A stretch of DNA of 64,000 nt from Chrysoperla carnea (Eukaryota; Arthropoda; Insecta; Neuroptera; Chrysopidae), in the NCBI RefSeq assembly GCF_905475395.1, contig NC_058340.1, positions 63,342,181-63,406,180 of the forward strand. The letters are read 5' to 3'. The notes beneath the pieces are model-generated. The model worked only from the letters and a program-made list of their open reading frames with translations. It ran no database searches and was not told where the DNA came from. Positions 1-11,424 of the stretch are shown piece after piece (the first letter of the stretch is position 1; every line of letters begins with the position of its first letter). Position numbers and translations under genes: made by a program.

Positions 1-812
1 AAGGGTGGCACATAGACATTTTTTCGAAATTTCGAAAGAGCGGCCAGAAGGTCATCATTTTTTAAACTTATCTAATTTATACAACAACACAAGGCTTTGT
101 ATTCGACAATGTCTATACTGGGTATTTCAACAATAAACTGAGCCAATTGTTTATTTTCTCTTCTTTAGCATCATTTGTCTTTGAAAAATGTTTAATTTTT
201 GACGATTTATAAAACTATTATGATAATTATGACAAACGACGCTTATACATCAACACACCAAAACAATTGAATACACCTGACTGACATGCACATGCATCAT
301 GGTTCAATAACGATGGTTTAATACCATCTTCTTGCAGAATACTGCATGCACAGCTTCTGAAGAAATAGACAAATAGTGGTAGGGATTTTTGTTAATCATC
401 ATCATCACTACCAGAAGCATCACCAAAGACCATGCAACAAGCACATTAGCACGGATTTGTTTGTGACTTTGAGTGGTGACTGACTCTCTATGTGTGTGCT
501 ATAGTAAAAATATAGTGGAATCAGCTGAGCTAAAACAGCAAATAGTTTAGTTTAGTATCGCACTCGTGATGGTACATCACATTAGTTGTAACTCCAAGAT
601 CAAGGTCACTACGCAGCGGATCTTAACTTACAGTATTGTTGACGGACTATTACTGATAATCCAAAGTGTCAAAGTGATTTTCAAAACAAAAATGTTTGTT
701 TAACGTGTGAAATGATTTAATTTCGTTACTTTTAAATCTTTTTTTTAACTAAAAGACTGAATTGTTGCAATATTAGTTTTAAGTTTATTTTATATTAAAG
801 ACTGAATTTATA
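1..812 (+). promoter_or_regulatory. Upstream and 5' UTR region of the Atonal-family bHLH gene
   Basis: No coding exon is recognisable in this A+T-rich stretch before the bHLH start codon. It should contain the promoter and 5' UTR, but the transcription start cannot be placed: I see no convincing TATA or initiator pair. One E-box, CAGCTG, lies at 522-527. Proneural bHLH proteins bind CANNTG sites and often autoregulate (established knowledge), so this site is a candidate, although a single E-box is expected by chance in 800 bases. The 40 bases before the ATG are pyrimidine- and A-rich with no upstream in-frame ATG nearby. Confidence 0.35.
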
Positions 813-1547
813 ATGGAAGCGAAATATCTACAACAACAATACGATTATCCAGTAATACCGTCATTTACGGATGGGTCATCTGATGGCTATCATTCACCAG
901 GTCCTGTTTCAAGTCCTGAATCATTATACTCATTTCCATCACCAACTCCACGGCGTGTATCATCCTCATACAACATGCAAGATATTAATTATTACAATAA
1001 TCCACATTCTGGCAACGGAATAAATGATTATAATCCGAATGAACTTTGTGGGAACACTACTGCTATGACATATAACACAAATACGGAATTTAATCAAATT
1101 TGGAATTATAATGAATATCAGCCTAAGTATGAGGAATTACAAACACCAACATATCAGAAAAAATCACGCCAAAATATTAAACATCATAAAAATGAATTTT
1201 GGAAGAATACATCAACAGTGCCAAAAGAATATACGGTGTTGGAATCGAGTCGTAAAAATTGTGATATAAAATTTAACAAACAGGATGTTGATGGACAACA
1301 GTTACATCAGTCACAAAGTCATCCTCATCAGTCACAAGCCCAACCGGGTGCGGAAATTATTAAAAAACGACGTTTAGCAGCAAATGCAAGAGAACGTCGA
1401 AGAATGAATAGTTTAAATGATGCATTCGATCGACTGCGTGATGTGGTACCGTCATTAGGAAATGATCGAAAATTATCGAAGTTTGAAACGTTACAGATGG
1501 CTCAAACTTATATAGCGGCATTACACGAATTGTTACAACGTGAGTAG
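813..1547 (+). CDS. Atonal-family proneural bHLH transcription factor (Amos/Cato-like)
   Basis: A complete single-exon ORF of 244 residues with a basic helix-loop-helix domain at the C terminus (about residues 184-241). The basic region reads [20 protein letters not shown], helix 1 continues [13 protein letters not shown], and helix 2 contains [17 protein letters not shown]. The basic-region residues NARERRRMN and the LSKxETLQMAQ helix are diagnostic of the Atonal group, which dimerises with Daughterless/E proteins on E-boxes to select sensory-organ precursors. VVPSLG followed by NDR, and a C terminus only a few residues past helix 2, resemble Drosophila Amos more than Atonal itself, whose loop I recall as QYLPCLG. 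The 180-residue N-terminal part is low-complexity (Ser/Pro, Tyr/Asn, then His/Gln near 162-176) and not alignable by eye. Lack of introns is usual for this family. A donor-like GTGAGT overlaps the stop codon at 1540-1545, so a spliced alternative 3' end is possible. Paralogue identity (ato, amos or cato) is unresolved. Confidence 0.93.
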   Translation: MEAKYLQQQYDYPVIPSFTDGSSDGYHSPGPVSSPESLYSFPSPTPRRVSSSYNMQDINYYNNPHSGNGINDYNPNELCGNTTAMTYNTNTEFNQIWNYNEYQPKYEELQTPTYQKKSRQNIKHHKNEFWKNTSTVPKEYTVLESSRKNCDIKFNKQDVDGQQLHQSQSHPHQSQAQPGAEIIKKRRLAANARERRRMNSLNDAFDRLRDVVPSLGNDRKLSKFETLQMAQTYIAALHELLQRE

Positions 1548-4230
1548 AAGAGTAATTTTGTATAAAAATTTTATAAATATGTAAAAAATAATTATTTATT
1601 GATGTCCGTTTTTTTCAACTGTCCATTTAACTTTATCGAAATGCTTAAATTTTTAATAGAAAGTTAACTGAAGATGAAAAAATGGGCTATTAAATATTTT
1701 GTAAATGTTCGAGAAAAAAAGAAAACACTGCCACTTTTTTAGAACGAAAAATTTACAAATATTTAAGATTTGAATTTTGAAAGAAAAACTACTATTATGA
1801 AAATTACATTTTGTTTTTGACTTTTCTAATTTAATTATAAATTTCTATAGCAGATACTGTGATATATGAAATTTTAAAAGAAATAATATTTGCTTAGAAT
1901 CTGAAAATATTTGAGAATTATGCATAAAAATTAATTTGGAGAATAGAAATGTCAATTAATATGATTTCACTTAAAACAAAAATAACAGTAAAATTCAGAA
2001 AATCTTCCCGGAAGAATAAGTTCTACCATTTCTTTCGTCAAAGATATTATCTTCCTGTAATTAATCATCCCTGACACTCGACAAAATCGTATATAATTCA
2101 TCATTCAACAACCTAAAAATTGCTTTTGTTGCTGTTATTCTTTAATTTTTACCCTATTACTAAAATAAATATGTTCCGACTATCTTTAAAAAACTGCCGT
2201 TTTGCAAAATATTCTTAAACATGTCATTCGAAGTATATACGACTACATTCGAAGTTTAAATTATTTGATAAATAATATTAATAAATAAAAAATTTATAGA
2301 AATTCTTTTCACATTAGGTCTCCGGTCCTAAACGGGTGAACGATTTTTTTCTTAATGTAATTAAAACGAGAATATTCTTAGCTATGTTTTAAGAAAGTTC
2401 TATGCTATGTTATCAAAATCTGTTCATCCGATTGAGAGCTAGGATGCCACAGACAGGCACACAGATACACACACACGTTAAACTTATTACATCCTTCTTT
2501 TTAGTCGGGGGTAAATAATGTAAAAAGGGAAGTTACTAACTGTGAACCACAGCCATTAACTAATGAATCAAAAACATTTGGAAACATTTAATTTACCTTA
2601 AATTTCATTCATCAGTTTCAACTTTCAACTTTCTTCTTTAAGTTGATTTCAATATTCAACGTTTATCAGACGATTTTTTTTTTTTTGCAATTAAAATGAA
2701 TAAACATATACTTTAATTAACTTATATTTTGGCCATGTTATCAAGAGAAATTATAATAAATTTCAAGTTATATCGTGCGATGATAACCGTTGACTTGACT
2801 CCTTTTGAAAAATAATAAACCAAAAACAGAAACCTCTTTTACTGGTTTTTATTTTTATAATTTTTGTATAAATATTCAATTTGCGAGTACTAAAATTAAA
2901 AATTATTATTTTTTAAACGATAACCAAATTTAAATATTTAATGCAAAAAAAATTTAATGGATTTTTGGAATTTTTTACAATCATAAGTTGATGCAATTTT
3001 ATGGCAGCTTTTAGTATGATTTTAAATAATTTGATGGCAATTTGAAAAATATTTACATGCAATTAAGGAATTTGTTGTAACTTTCATTTGACAATTTTGT
3101 TTGCGAATTTTCTGATAGAAAAGGTAGCTGTTGAATTTATATCGACTTTAGCCAATTTTTATCAAATATTGTATGAATGGGTTTTGAGGGAATAAACGCA
3201 AAATTAGGAATTTATTTGTTAATATTATCGAAATAGAAATTTTATCAATTATCAAGTTTGGTTAGCATTTGGTCTAAAACTAAAATCATTCTACGATTTT
3301 TTTTCCAAAGTGAGTCGTTTGCAAATGAGCATGATAACTTCATATTTTAGCTTTCGGTCGAAAAAACGGAGCAGGGAAATCGTACACTATGATTGCTTGA
3401 TAACATTAAAAATTATTAAACAATAATATATTTGGTCCAACAACAATACTGCACCGATAAGCTTGCCTACTACCTTAAACATGCCGTACTAAAGAATTTT
3501 CGTTTTTCAATATAGTTCACTTTGGCAAATTGTTTACGAATTTTTAATGAAATCAAGTGTCGGACGAATGACCTGCTGCGTTTTTTCAGACTTGATATTA
3601 CCCTCAAATAAATTTAAGGGTACACACACTTTAAAATATGATTTTCAACCCAATTAAAAATATTTCGTACATTTTAGTCCACATTTTAAAAATACTTGTT
3701 TTCAAACTAAATTTATTAAATTAATATCGTGGATTTTACATTATACACCAGGTATAAAATAACTAATTCATTCAGTCATACTTGTCATCAGATTTGATTC
3801 CGTATCAGTACAATAAATATTTGTTAACACTAAATATTTGAGTTTACTGTTCTTTTATATCGCTCCGTTTTTTATTCTTTGTAAAATGTATCAATAAATT
3901 TATAAATATTTATTTACTTTTGCAATGTTTTATTTTGCATTATTGTATATAAACGTTTAATCTATTTATCAATATTTGTTTAAATTTATTTCTGCATTTA
4001 ACATATTAAGTATAAATAACTTTTTATTGACATAATTTTATCTAATAGAAAACTTAGCAAAAATATTGATTTAAAACATATAATAAACTTCTTTTTTTTA
4101 TATTATTTGAAAATAATAAAAATTTCTCTATACATTTAAATCGGTAAAGTAAAATTTGCATAATAGGTATCAAGGGAATTTTATATGAACATTGAAAAAA
4201 AACGGTAACTCTTTCAAATTTTTTAAATTT
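1548..4230. other. Intergenic, no gene seen
   Basis: The first part must hold the 3' UTR of the bHLH gene, but there is no clear polyadenylation signal directly after the stop. The remainder is A+T-rich sequence without a credible exon. The only recognised element is a degraded dispersed repeat near 2295-2515. Short open frames here have skewed Phe/Lys/Ile composition typical of random A+T-rich DNA. Confidence 0.6.
2295..2515 (-). repeat. Dispersed repeat, two half-copies head to head
   Basis: Read on the minus strand, the right part begins with CCCCCGACTAAAAAGAAGG and continues through a TGTGTGTGTATCTGTG run and CTGTGGCATCCTAGCTC. This matches the + strand repeats at 41940-42075, 42845-43045 and 47898-48060. 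The left part (about 2310-2400) carries the downstream segment of the same family in the opposite sense: CCTAAACGGGTGAACGATT, then TTCTTAGCTATGTTTT. The copy is therefore rearranged or foldback-like. The family is widespread in insect genomes by my recollection; its class is not determined here. Confidence 0.55.
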
Positions 4231-4490
4231 TATGATCAACCTAGGTTGGCGGGTTCGATTCCCGCCGTCACAACAAAAATTAATTCAATTAATAGTTGTG
4301 ATGGGCTGGTGTAGTGTATAGTATATGCATTAAGGCGTGCACTCAGCCTCTGAAAATAATTGAAGAGCTGATAAATGAAATTATCTGGGGAAAAGGTGGT
4401 AAAACACATATATGGTATGACAATGGGCTCTTTATCCTAAGTGTGTCCTTCGTGGACAGCCAATATAACCTTACCTAACCTATGATCAAC
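4231..4490 (+). mobile_element. tRNA-derived SINE with 10-bp target-site duplication and CCTAA-type tail
   Basis: The insertion body is 4241-4480, flanked on both sides by the direct repeat TATGATCAAC (4231-4240 and 4481-4490). Near its 5' end is a perfect tRNA T-arm: stem GGCGGG/CCCGCC closing the loop TTCGATT (4248-4266), which contains the Pol III B-box GGTTCGATTCC. The D-arm and A-box half are absent, so the copy is 5'-truncated or the family starts inside the tRNA. A second inverted pair, TCACAAC/GTTGTGA, spans 4268-4301. Near the 3' end TGTCC-TTCGT-GGACA can form a hairpin (about 4443-4457). The element ends CCTTACCTAACC, not poly(A). Target-site duplication plus a 3' tail indicates LINE-mediated retroposition. 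Confidence 0.8.
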
Positions 4491-6066
4491 GCTGCTTAAA
4501 ACGAAACCTGTATATCCATTTAATAGCTTTATTATATAAATATATTTTTCCCGTTGCTTCCACCATCAAATTGTTAACTTCTGTTTCATAAAGTTTTTTC
4601 GAATATTCTATGCTTAATTATTGTTATAAAAAATGTTTTGCCAAAAGCTTTTTTTGTCTATAAACGTCTTTAGATAAAAATTTTTGTTATAACAAACGTT
4701 TTATATGAAAGATCAATGAAAGATAATTATGGAGCTGATGAATGATAACTCACAATGATTATACCAATTGTTTTATTAACCGATTTTCGTCTTTATACAA
4801 AACAATTTGCTTGGTCAATATGCATTGAATTATAATAAATACTTGTAATAAATGATTTTAAACAAAAACGTTTTGTCGACAAAATATTTTTGCTGCATCA
4901 GAAAACGCTAGATTTTTATCTTCATTATAATATATTAGATCTCATATTATGATGCAGTAGGTAATTACATGTACATAATTAAGTAATTTAAAAAAAACAG
5001 CATTTTTAAACAATTTAAACTTATAAATTAACATAAATTGTTTAATTAACAATCATAAATCTTCATATTAAGTCATATTAAGTATATGATTAAATAGGTT
5101 TTAGCTTCCTAAATCTCTTGAGAAATTTGGATTAAAAATTTTTACATAAATATTTTCATTATATACTTATTTTACAAAATGACACAATAATTTTTTACTT
5201 ACTAAGTCAAGTCTACTTACTCTAAGGTCATTGGAGACGCTTGTAAGACGTTGAAAGTTTTTCCTCTTCGAAAAATATTTATAGCCAGAATTTTTCCTAG
5301 GGGATCTTAAATATCTGGAAAGTTTAAAAGAAATGAAAAATTGAAGAAAATCATTGAATAAAAAATGCAAAATTTATTTTGTTCGACAATCAAGAAAGAA
5401 AGTTTTCTATTATTAATGTCACCCTAAGTGAATATTTATCAAAAATATGCTTTTAAATTTTACAAAAATTTCTGAAAGAGAAGTATTGGCTAAGAAAATT
5501 CTCGGCCTTAAACAACGGCCTTAAAAACATCCACGGAATGACTTTGACAATCAGTCATACACTGACTGGCCCAAGATTTATTTTTACTTCCTAAATAGCT
5601 TAAATTTGTAAGTTCTAAATAGTCTGTAATATAAATTTTACATAAATATTTTCTTTCTATTAATTTTACAAATTTTAAACAATAATTTATTTTTGTTTTA
5701 AAACATATCCTACAGACATTAATAAATAAATAAATAAATGGCGCCTACTTAAAATTTTATTCTAAAAATGATTTATAAATAAATTAATATTAAATTAAAA
5801 AAATTTGTGCGCAAGTACCTAGCTAAGTGTGTTTGTGGCAATAAAAATCAGCTTCTTTTTTAAGCGATATATATGAGAGATCGCTTTTGTTTAAATAAAT
5901 ACAAAACATATTTAGACATAGGAACTCACATTGTCATGCTGTGATTTGTTATTATTTTTAATATATTAAATAAGTAAATAAAAAATAATAATGTAAACCT
6001 TCGTAATACCTCCGCGTACATGCATTTAAATTTTTTTCACAAATATTCTTACAATAAAATTAAAGT

Positions 6067-6129
<63 letters not shown>

Positions 6130-6666
6130 CTTATTGCACGGAAAATCATGCTTAAAGAAATAACTTATTTCACATCCGTGAGAAGAAATAATCGTTGGAT
6201 TTGCCTACGATGGTGAATACCACATTCTGATACTAACCGAAAAATCTCAAATGTTTCAATTTCAAATGTTTGTTTCAAGTGTTTTTATATACAAAAACCG
6301 TAATTAATTTTGCAAATATTATTCTTAAAAGAAATTCTATTAAAAAATACATTTGCATCTGATAAATACATATCTCTATTTTAATAGTTTACGATTAATT
6401 CCAAATTTTGTGTTCCAAAAGAGAGCGCTTTCTTTTGCCCGATTTGGCTGAATCTTTGGACAATTAAATTTCACAGTAATCCATTATCTGTCAAAACTTT
6501 AATCTAATCGAATTATACGCACATACATTTGTTTAAATTTGTTATTAAAACATTAAAGACGCGAACGTAACATATTTTAATTTCTGTGTGAATGCAAGAT
6601 GCCTGTCAGGAAATTGAAAAGGCAATGGAAAATCAATTTTCGAGTATATCGCCGTTATTTTACATT
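4491..6666. other. Intergenic, no gene seen
   Basis: A+T-rich DNA with no convincing exon, RNA gene or repeat apart from the long TA microsatellite near 6.1 kb. Some patches (for example 5220-5300 and 5500-5570) are less A+T-rich, but I could not assign them. Confidence 0.5.
6071..6128. repeat. (TA)n microsatellite, about 29 units
   Basis: An uninterrupted run of alternating T and A of 58 bases. It is self-complementary, able to extrude as a cruciform, and likely length-polymorphic. Confidence 0.97.
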
Positions 6667-7013
6667 ACATATAGTTAAGTTAGGTTAGGTTAGGTGATAC
6701 CGAAAAAGGGTTGACCCATCCCCGGCCACTACTCCATGAACCATTTCCAGCTGTTTAAGAACAGCAGGAGAACTTTGACGTCGACGGGCTTTAGGTTGAA
6801 GAGATCGTCAAAGAGAGGCTGGTTCAAGTAAGTCCATCTCCTCACGACAAGAGCTGGGCAGTGACAGAGAAGATGAGATTGTCTTCTCCTCCTCACCACT
6901 GTGACAGCTCCTGTAGTAGTCGTGATACACTGCCAGGCCCAGGCGTTCAGCATACCTGCCGCCCATCAGTGTCTTGTAATAGCCATATATGTAATTTAAA
7001 TAACATATAGTTA
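6667..7013 (-). mobile_element. Non-LTR retrotransposon, 5'-truncated 3' end, with 11-bp target-site duplication
   Basis: The insertion body is 6678-7002, read on the minus strand and flanked by the direct repeat ACATATAGTTA (6667-6677 and 7003-7013). It codes for the C-terminal end of a Pol polyprotein: first GGRYAERLGLAVYHDYYRSC in one frame, then, after a frameshift, SHLLCHCPALVVRRWTYL and VDVKVLLLFLNSWKWFME before a stop. The CRSC and HLLCHCPAL motif, with its Cys/His spacing, is the one found after the reverse transcriptase and RNase H region of Jockey/I/R1-type elements in insects. The 3' end carries CCTAACCTAACCTAAC instead of poly(A). The frameshift and truncation make it dead; the clear duplication suggests moderate age. 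Confidence 0.85.
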
Positions 7014-9634
7014 CAAAAAATTAAAAAATAAATAACTGGGTTGAAGTAAACGCATTAACTTAGCTTTTAATCGTCTAATAACATGTAAATATTTCTTGGG
7101 CTAACAATCTCAATACTTAATTCAAGAAAATAAGTTTATGACAGCTTAAAAATTAAAGTATAGCAAAGAAAAGCATATTTTTTTTCAACTAGTACTTTTT
7201 TCCATGTGTATTCTTACATGGACGTAAAAATTTATAATTTAAGTTGTCTACAAAGTATCTTATATAGACAATATGAACTTGACTACATATCGATCATAAT
7301 AATTTTAAAGTTAAAAAAAAAATTAATTAAAAATTGTTTCAATATAGTGTTAAAAACAAGAGCAATTTATTTGTACAGTTAGCTGTTGAAATACCAGTAT
7401 ATGAACACTTGAAATATGAATCATAAATTACCAGCGGTCCCTAATATGCGGCACGAGCTTAGCTACTTAGCTAATTAAAAACTAACCATTATTACTTTCA
7501 TCAACAATTTTTTTTTTTTAATTTATGGTACGATAGCCTCATGTGATTGTATTCAAAATAATATTGTTTAGATAAATAAGTGGAAAAAAAAATTGCATTC
7601 GTGTCTAAAACTCGAATAGCCTAATTGGTAGGGCACTAGACATGAATCCAAGAAGCCCGGGTTCGAGTTCTGGTTCGAGTGTATTTTTTTCAATTCTCTT
7701 TAATTAAGATTACTAGACAAGATATTTGTCACTTTAGTTTACACTGTATATGCATCATATTAAAAACATCAATGATAATCGAACAGACAATGATGTAAAT
7801 AAATATCGAATGCATGATTAAAAGTAAACAACAAAAACATAAAGTAATAAAATATATACTTTTTTTCCGGTTTTTTAATTTGAAAGTTTTTTTTTTTTAA
7901 ATTAGCAGCCCCTTAAAGAGATAAAACCGAGAGTTTATATGAATCAAAATTGGGGATTAATTGGAAAAGCTTGAAATATTCTTATTTTCATATTAATTCA
8001 ACTTTCAAGTATATTCATTTTGAAAAGAATAAAACCAATTTTTATTATAATTTTATGGCAAATAAAAATTTATCATTTCGTGGAAAAGAATAAATTAACT
8101 TTGATCAAAATTGGGACAACCATATATTTTTAAAATAAATATACGTATAATTATTTCAATTGTAAAAAGAAATGAATAAAAATTTATTAGGGTCTTATTG
8201 AATTTATGTAAAATGAAAAATATCAATATAATTAATCAACTTATAAAGAACAGGTCAAACGTCTTCATTACTTTTTTTTATGTTCATTTTTTTTTAAACT
8301 TTAAAACATGCAAAAATTATTTTTTATATAAATTATAATACGTTTTTGGTGTACATTGTAAAAGTAATATCTATCAAATTTAAAAACATTTATCATTTGT
8401 CTATTTTCAAAAACTTTATGGGATTAATTTAAATAATTGTAATTGCAGCAAAAAAAATTTCAACATAAAACTTTAATCGACTCAAAAAAAAAGTTGAAAA
8501 TGAATTTTATGTTTACAAAAAAGTTTAATTTTTTATTAGTGTATGACTACAAGTTTTCTTTATTTGATCCCAAAATTTTTCGAACTTGTGTTCATTTTCA
8601 AGAGATTCAATTTAATTTATACAAAATTTGCTTGTAATATAGTATGTACTACCAAAAACCTAATATATATTCAATTAATTTAATTTTTTATTGGAGTTGT
8701 CAAGAAAAAATTTCTGCCGTCTATGAAGGCAAGCATATAAAAATCTGACATGGTAGATTTTTCCATGTGTGCAATTTTGCAATTTTGTTTATGTCAAATG
8801 ATTCTGTATTCTTGAAATTTCCCGTATCTTCCACCAATTTTATATATTAGTCATTCTGCTTGGTACATTTTCAAATAAACACAGAATATTTGAAAAAAAA
8901 AATCTGCAAAAGTTTCAGAAACAGATAGAATTCATCAAAAAGAAAATTTTTTTAATAATATTGACATAATTTCTTTTTTTGCTTGTTTAACGTCGCATTC
9001 TGCAGGATCAACCCATTAAACGCGGAAACAATAGAAATTTGGAAACTATGTTGATGATATTTTTGAAATTCAATTTTTCTAATTTTTTTACTAGTGGGAT
9101 TTTTTTATCGTTACTTTTTAGCATAAGTTATTTATTAATTCGATTGTGTGTGTGTTATTTCTGTGTAATCTTGGAAAAATCCGTTTAGTTGTCATTAATT
9201 CTTGTAAACTATTCATCGAAACTAAAAAATATCAGCATGAAAAAAGGCCTTTTTCTAAAGACATAGGCCCAAATTGAACAAATATTAAAAACCAATTTTG
9301 ATCTCAAATAATGTTAAAGAATATTTAAATTCTCGCAAATAAATTTTTATGCATTTTTTTCAACTTTACAAATAATTAAAATTTTTTCCATGTTTCCGCC
9401 ATGATTTTCGCCATGTTTTTCTTTATAATTTTATAGAATAAATGTAAGGCTTTCAATTAAAAAATGTTTTCCACATAATTCCTATTAAAATATATATATT
9501 TTGTATAATAATTTTTTAATTAAGTACCTGTTGACTTTTTTATTTACTTTTTATTTAAATAAATAAAAAATAAAAACATTTATTGACAAAAGACTTACAT
9601 GAACACGGCGACAACTTTTTAATTGATTGAATAT
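7014..9634. other. Intergenic; one tRNA-like sequence, otherwise nothing recognised
   Basis: Contains the tRNA-like sequence at 7610-7680. The rest is A+T-rich with many homopolymer runs and no credible exon on either strand. Confidence 0.5.
7610..7680 (+). pseudogene. tRNA-like sequence with degraded anticodon arm
   Basis: 71 bases fold as a tRNA. The acceptor stem is ACTCGAA with TTCGAGT (7 of 7 pairs). The D-stem is GCCT/GGGC around the loop AATTGGTA. The T-arm is CCGGG/TCTGG closing TTCGAGT, with two G-T pairs. A-box-like TAGCCTAATTGG and B-box GGTTCGAGTTC are in the right places, and a T-run follows at 7684-7690 as a Pol III terminator would. The anticodon arm fails: CTAGA/CCAAG has two mismatches, and the seven-base loop CATGAAT has A instead of T33 before TGA. 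A UGA anticodon would mean serine, but there is no long variable arm. I therefore read it as a tRNA pseudogene or the head of a tRNA-derived repeat, not a working tRNA. Confidence 0.6.
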
Positions 9635-9836
9635 TATAGACCTAGAGCAAAGTGAAGTATTTGACAATCATTTCAGAACGGCTGGAAATTTGAAAATCTA
9701 TTGTCAAGGGCATATCAAATATTATTTTCTTACACGAAAATTTGTTCGAATTTTACACGAAAGTTCTCAGCTACGCCAATGGCAATGAGTCGTTCTAAAA
9801 TGATTGTCAAATGTTACACCTGGCTCCTGTTCTAAA
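9635..9836. mobile_element. MITE-like inverted-repeat element
   Basis: Two inverted arms of about 45 bases (9635-9680 and 9791-9836) share ATTTGACAATCATTT followed by AGAACG, with mismatches outside the core. Total length is near 200 bases with no coding capacity, as in nonautonomous DNA elements. A diverged half-copy (AAGTATTTGCCAATCATTCC) lies at about 12230-12262. No clear target-site duplication was seen. Confidence 0.55.
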
Positions 9837-11014
9837 ACTAATGACAATAATTTAATTAAAAAGCGTGCAAATAATAAATAAATAAGTAACAATTGGAATT
9901 TACAAATTAATCAGGCTGTTTAGAAAAAAATTAAGAATACTTGTAATTTTCATAATATTAAATTTTCTAAGAAACTTCTTTTGTACCTAAAATTAAAAAA
10001 TACTGTAATTTTATTTAACAAACAAAAAAACAGTATTTTTTTTATTTAATTAAGAAAAAATATTAATTTAAATTTATTTATGTAATTTGTTTTAAGTCTG
10101 CTTTTATTTATTTGTATATTTAATTATTAATTTTAAAAACAGGGTTATTTTCTTAAGAAATTTTGTCCAATTTTTTTTCAGTTTGTCAAAAATGAAAACT
10201 TTGGTTTTGTAAATATTTGTAAAAAAAAAAACAAAAACAAAATTTGTTAGAGTGCTTCAATTGAATTTAGTATTTAAGTTAAAATGTGTTGAATTATTTT
10301 ATTTTTTCAAACAACTTTTGGAAGCCAAACTTGTCAAATAAACCACGATGAAAACATGTTTTTAAATTTTAGTTCATACTAACTATTGGGGAGTCGAAAT
10401 AAAGTTACAAAGTAGCAATTTAGAAATATTCAAAACTGGTATTTTTTCTGTCACATTAATTTTTATTAAATTGATTTGATTCTCCTGAATGGTATAATGT
10501 CAAAATCATACTACGGTCGTCATATACACTATTGATCAAAATAAATTGAACCTATTTGTATAATAAAATGAGAAAATATCCATTTTCAGTTTGTTTAACT
10601 TTGACTGCCACAGAAGTGTATAGTAGAGTAATTCTTCATACTATTACACTAAAGATAAACATAAACTGTGCTTGAATTTTCAAAACTCATTGCTTCGCTC
10701 ACTATGTTCGTTGATCCCATTCGGAGGTTAGATCATTTATTCCAAATAGTTAGTAGACAGACATTAAATATTTTTACGGGTTTGTCTTCCCTATTCATTA
10801 TACAGAATCTCTAAACAGAAGAATTATTTGGTATTAGTTCTTAAAACTGTAACAGTAAATGAAATACCTGGTCTTTTATAATTATTTATCACAATTGATT
10901 CATTTTTTCCTGAACTGTTGTACACACATTCTTGACTATTTTAAGAGATGTGTAAATATTTTTACTAAAAGTGTGAACAATTTATTTATTATTTAGATTA
11001 TATCAATAATAATA

Positions 11015-11045
11015 AGTAATAATAATAATAATAATAATAATAATA
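11015..11045. repeat. (AAT)n microsatellite
   Basis: About ten consecutive TAA/AAT units, preceded by less regular AAT-rich sequence from 11004. Confidence 0.9.
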
Positions 11046-11424
11046 TATTTCCATAATAATCTAAAAAATATCATAACGGAATCAGAGTATTTGCATGAAA
11101 TTAAACTAACGGACAGGTTTTATCTTATACTATTATATTAATACTTATACATTATTCTACTATTTAAAGTATAGTATAATATCGGAGAGTCATGTACCTT
11201 GGATCATTCACAATTTACATTTAGTTGACTTTTAAAACCACTTTTTAATGACAATAATCTCTACCATTATTCATTCAATAAGCTCTATCATTCCTAAACA
11301 TCTTATATTTTAAAATTTCAAATATTAAACAACTATCGCTGAATTTTTTTATATTTTATCATTTGTGATTCATGATACAAGACCATGATATACTTTGGAT
11401 CATTCTCAATAGTTATATCTGAAG

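Noticed and set aside
6061..6130. CRISPR-like or regulatory meaning of the TA run.
   Set aside because: It is a plain dinucleotide microsatellite in a eukaryotic window.
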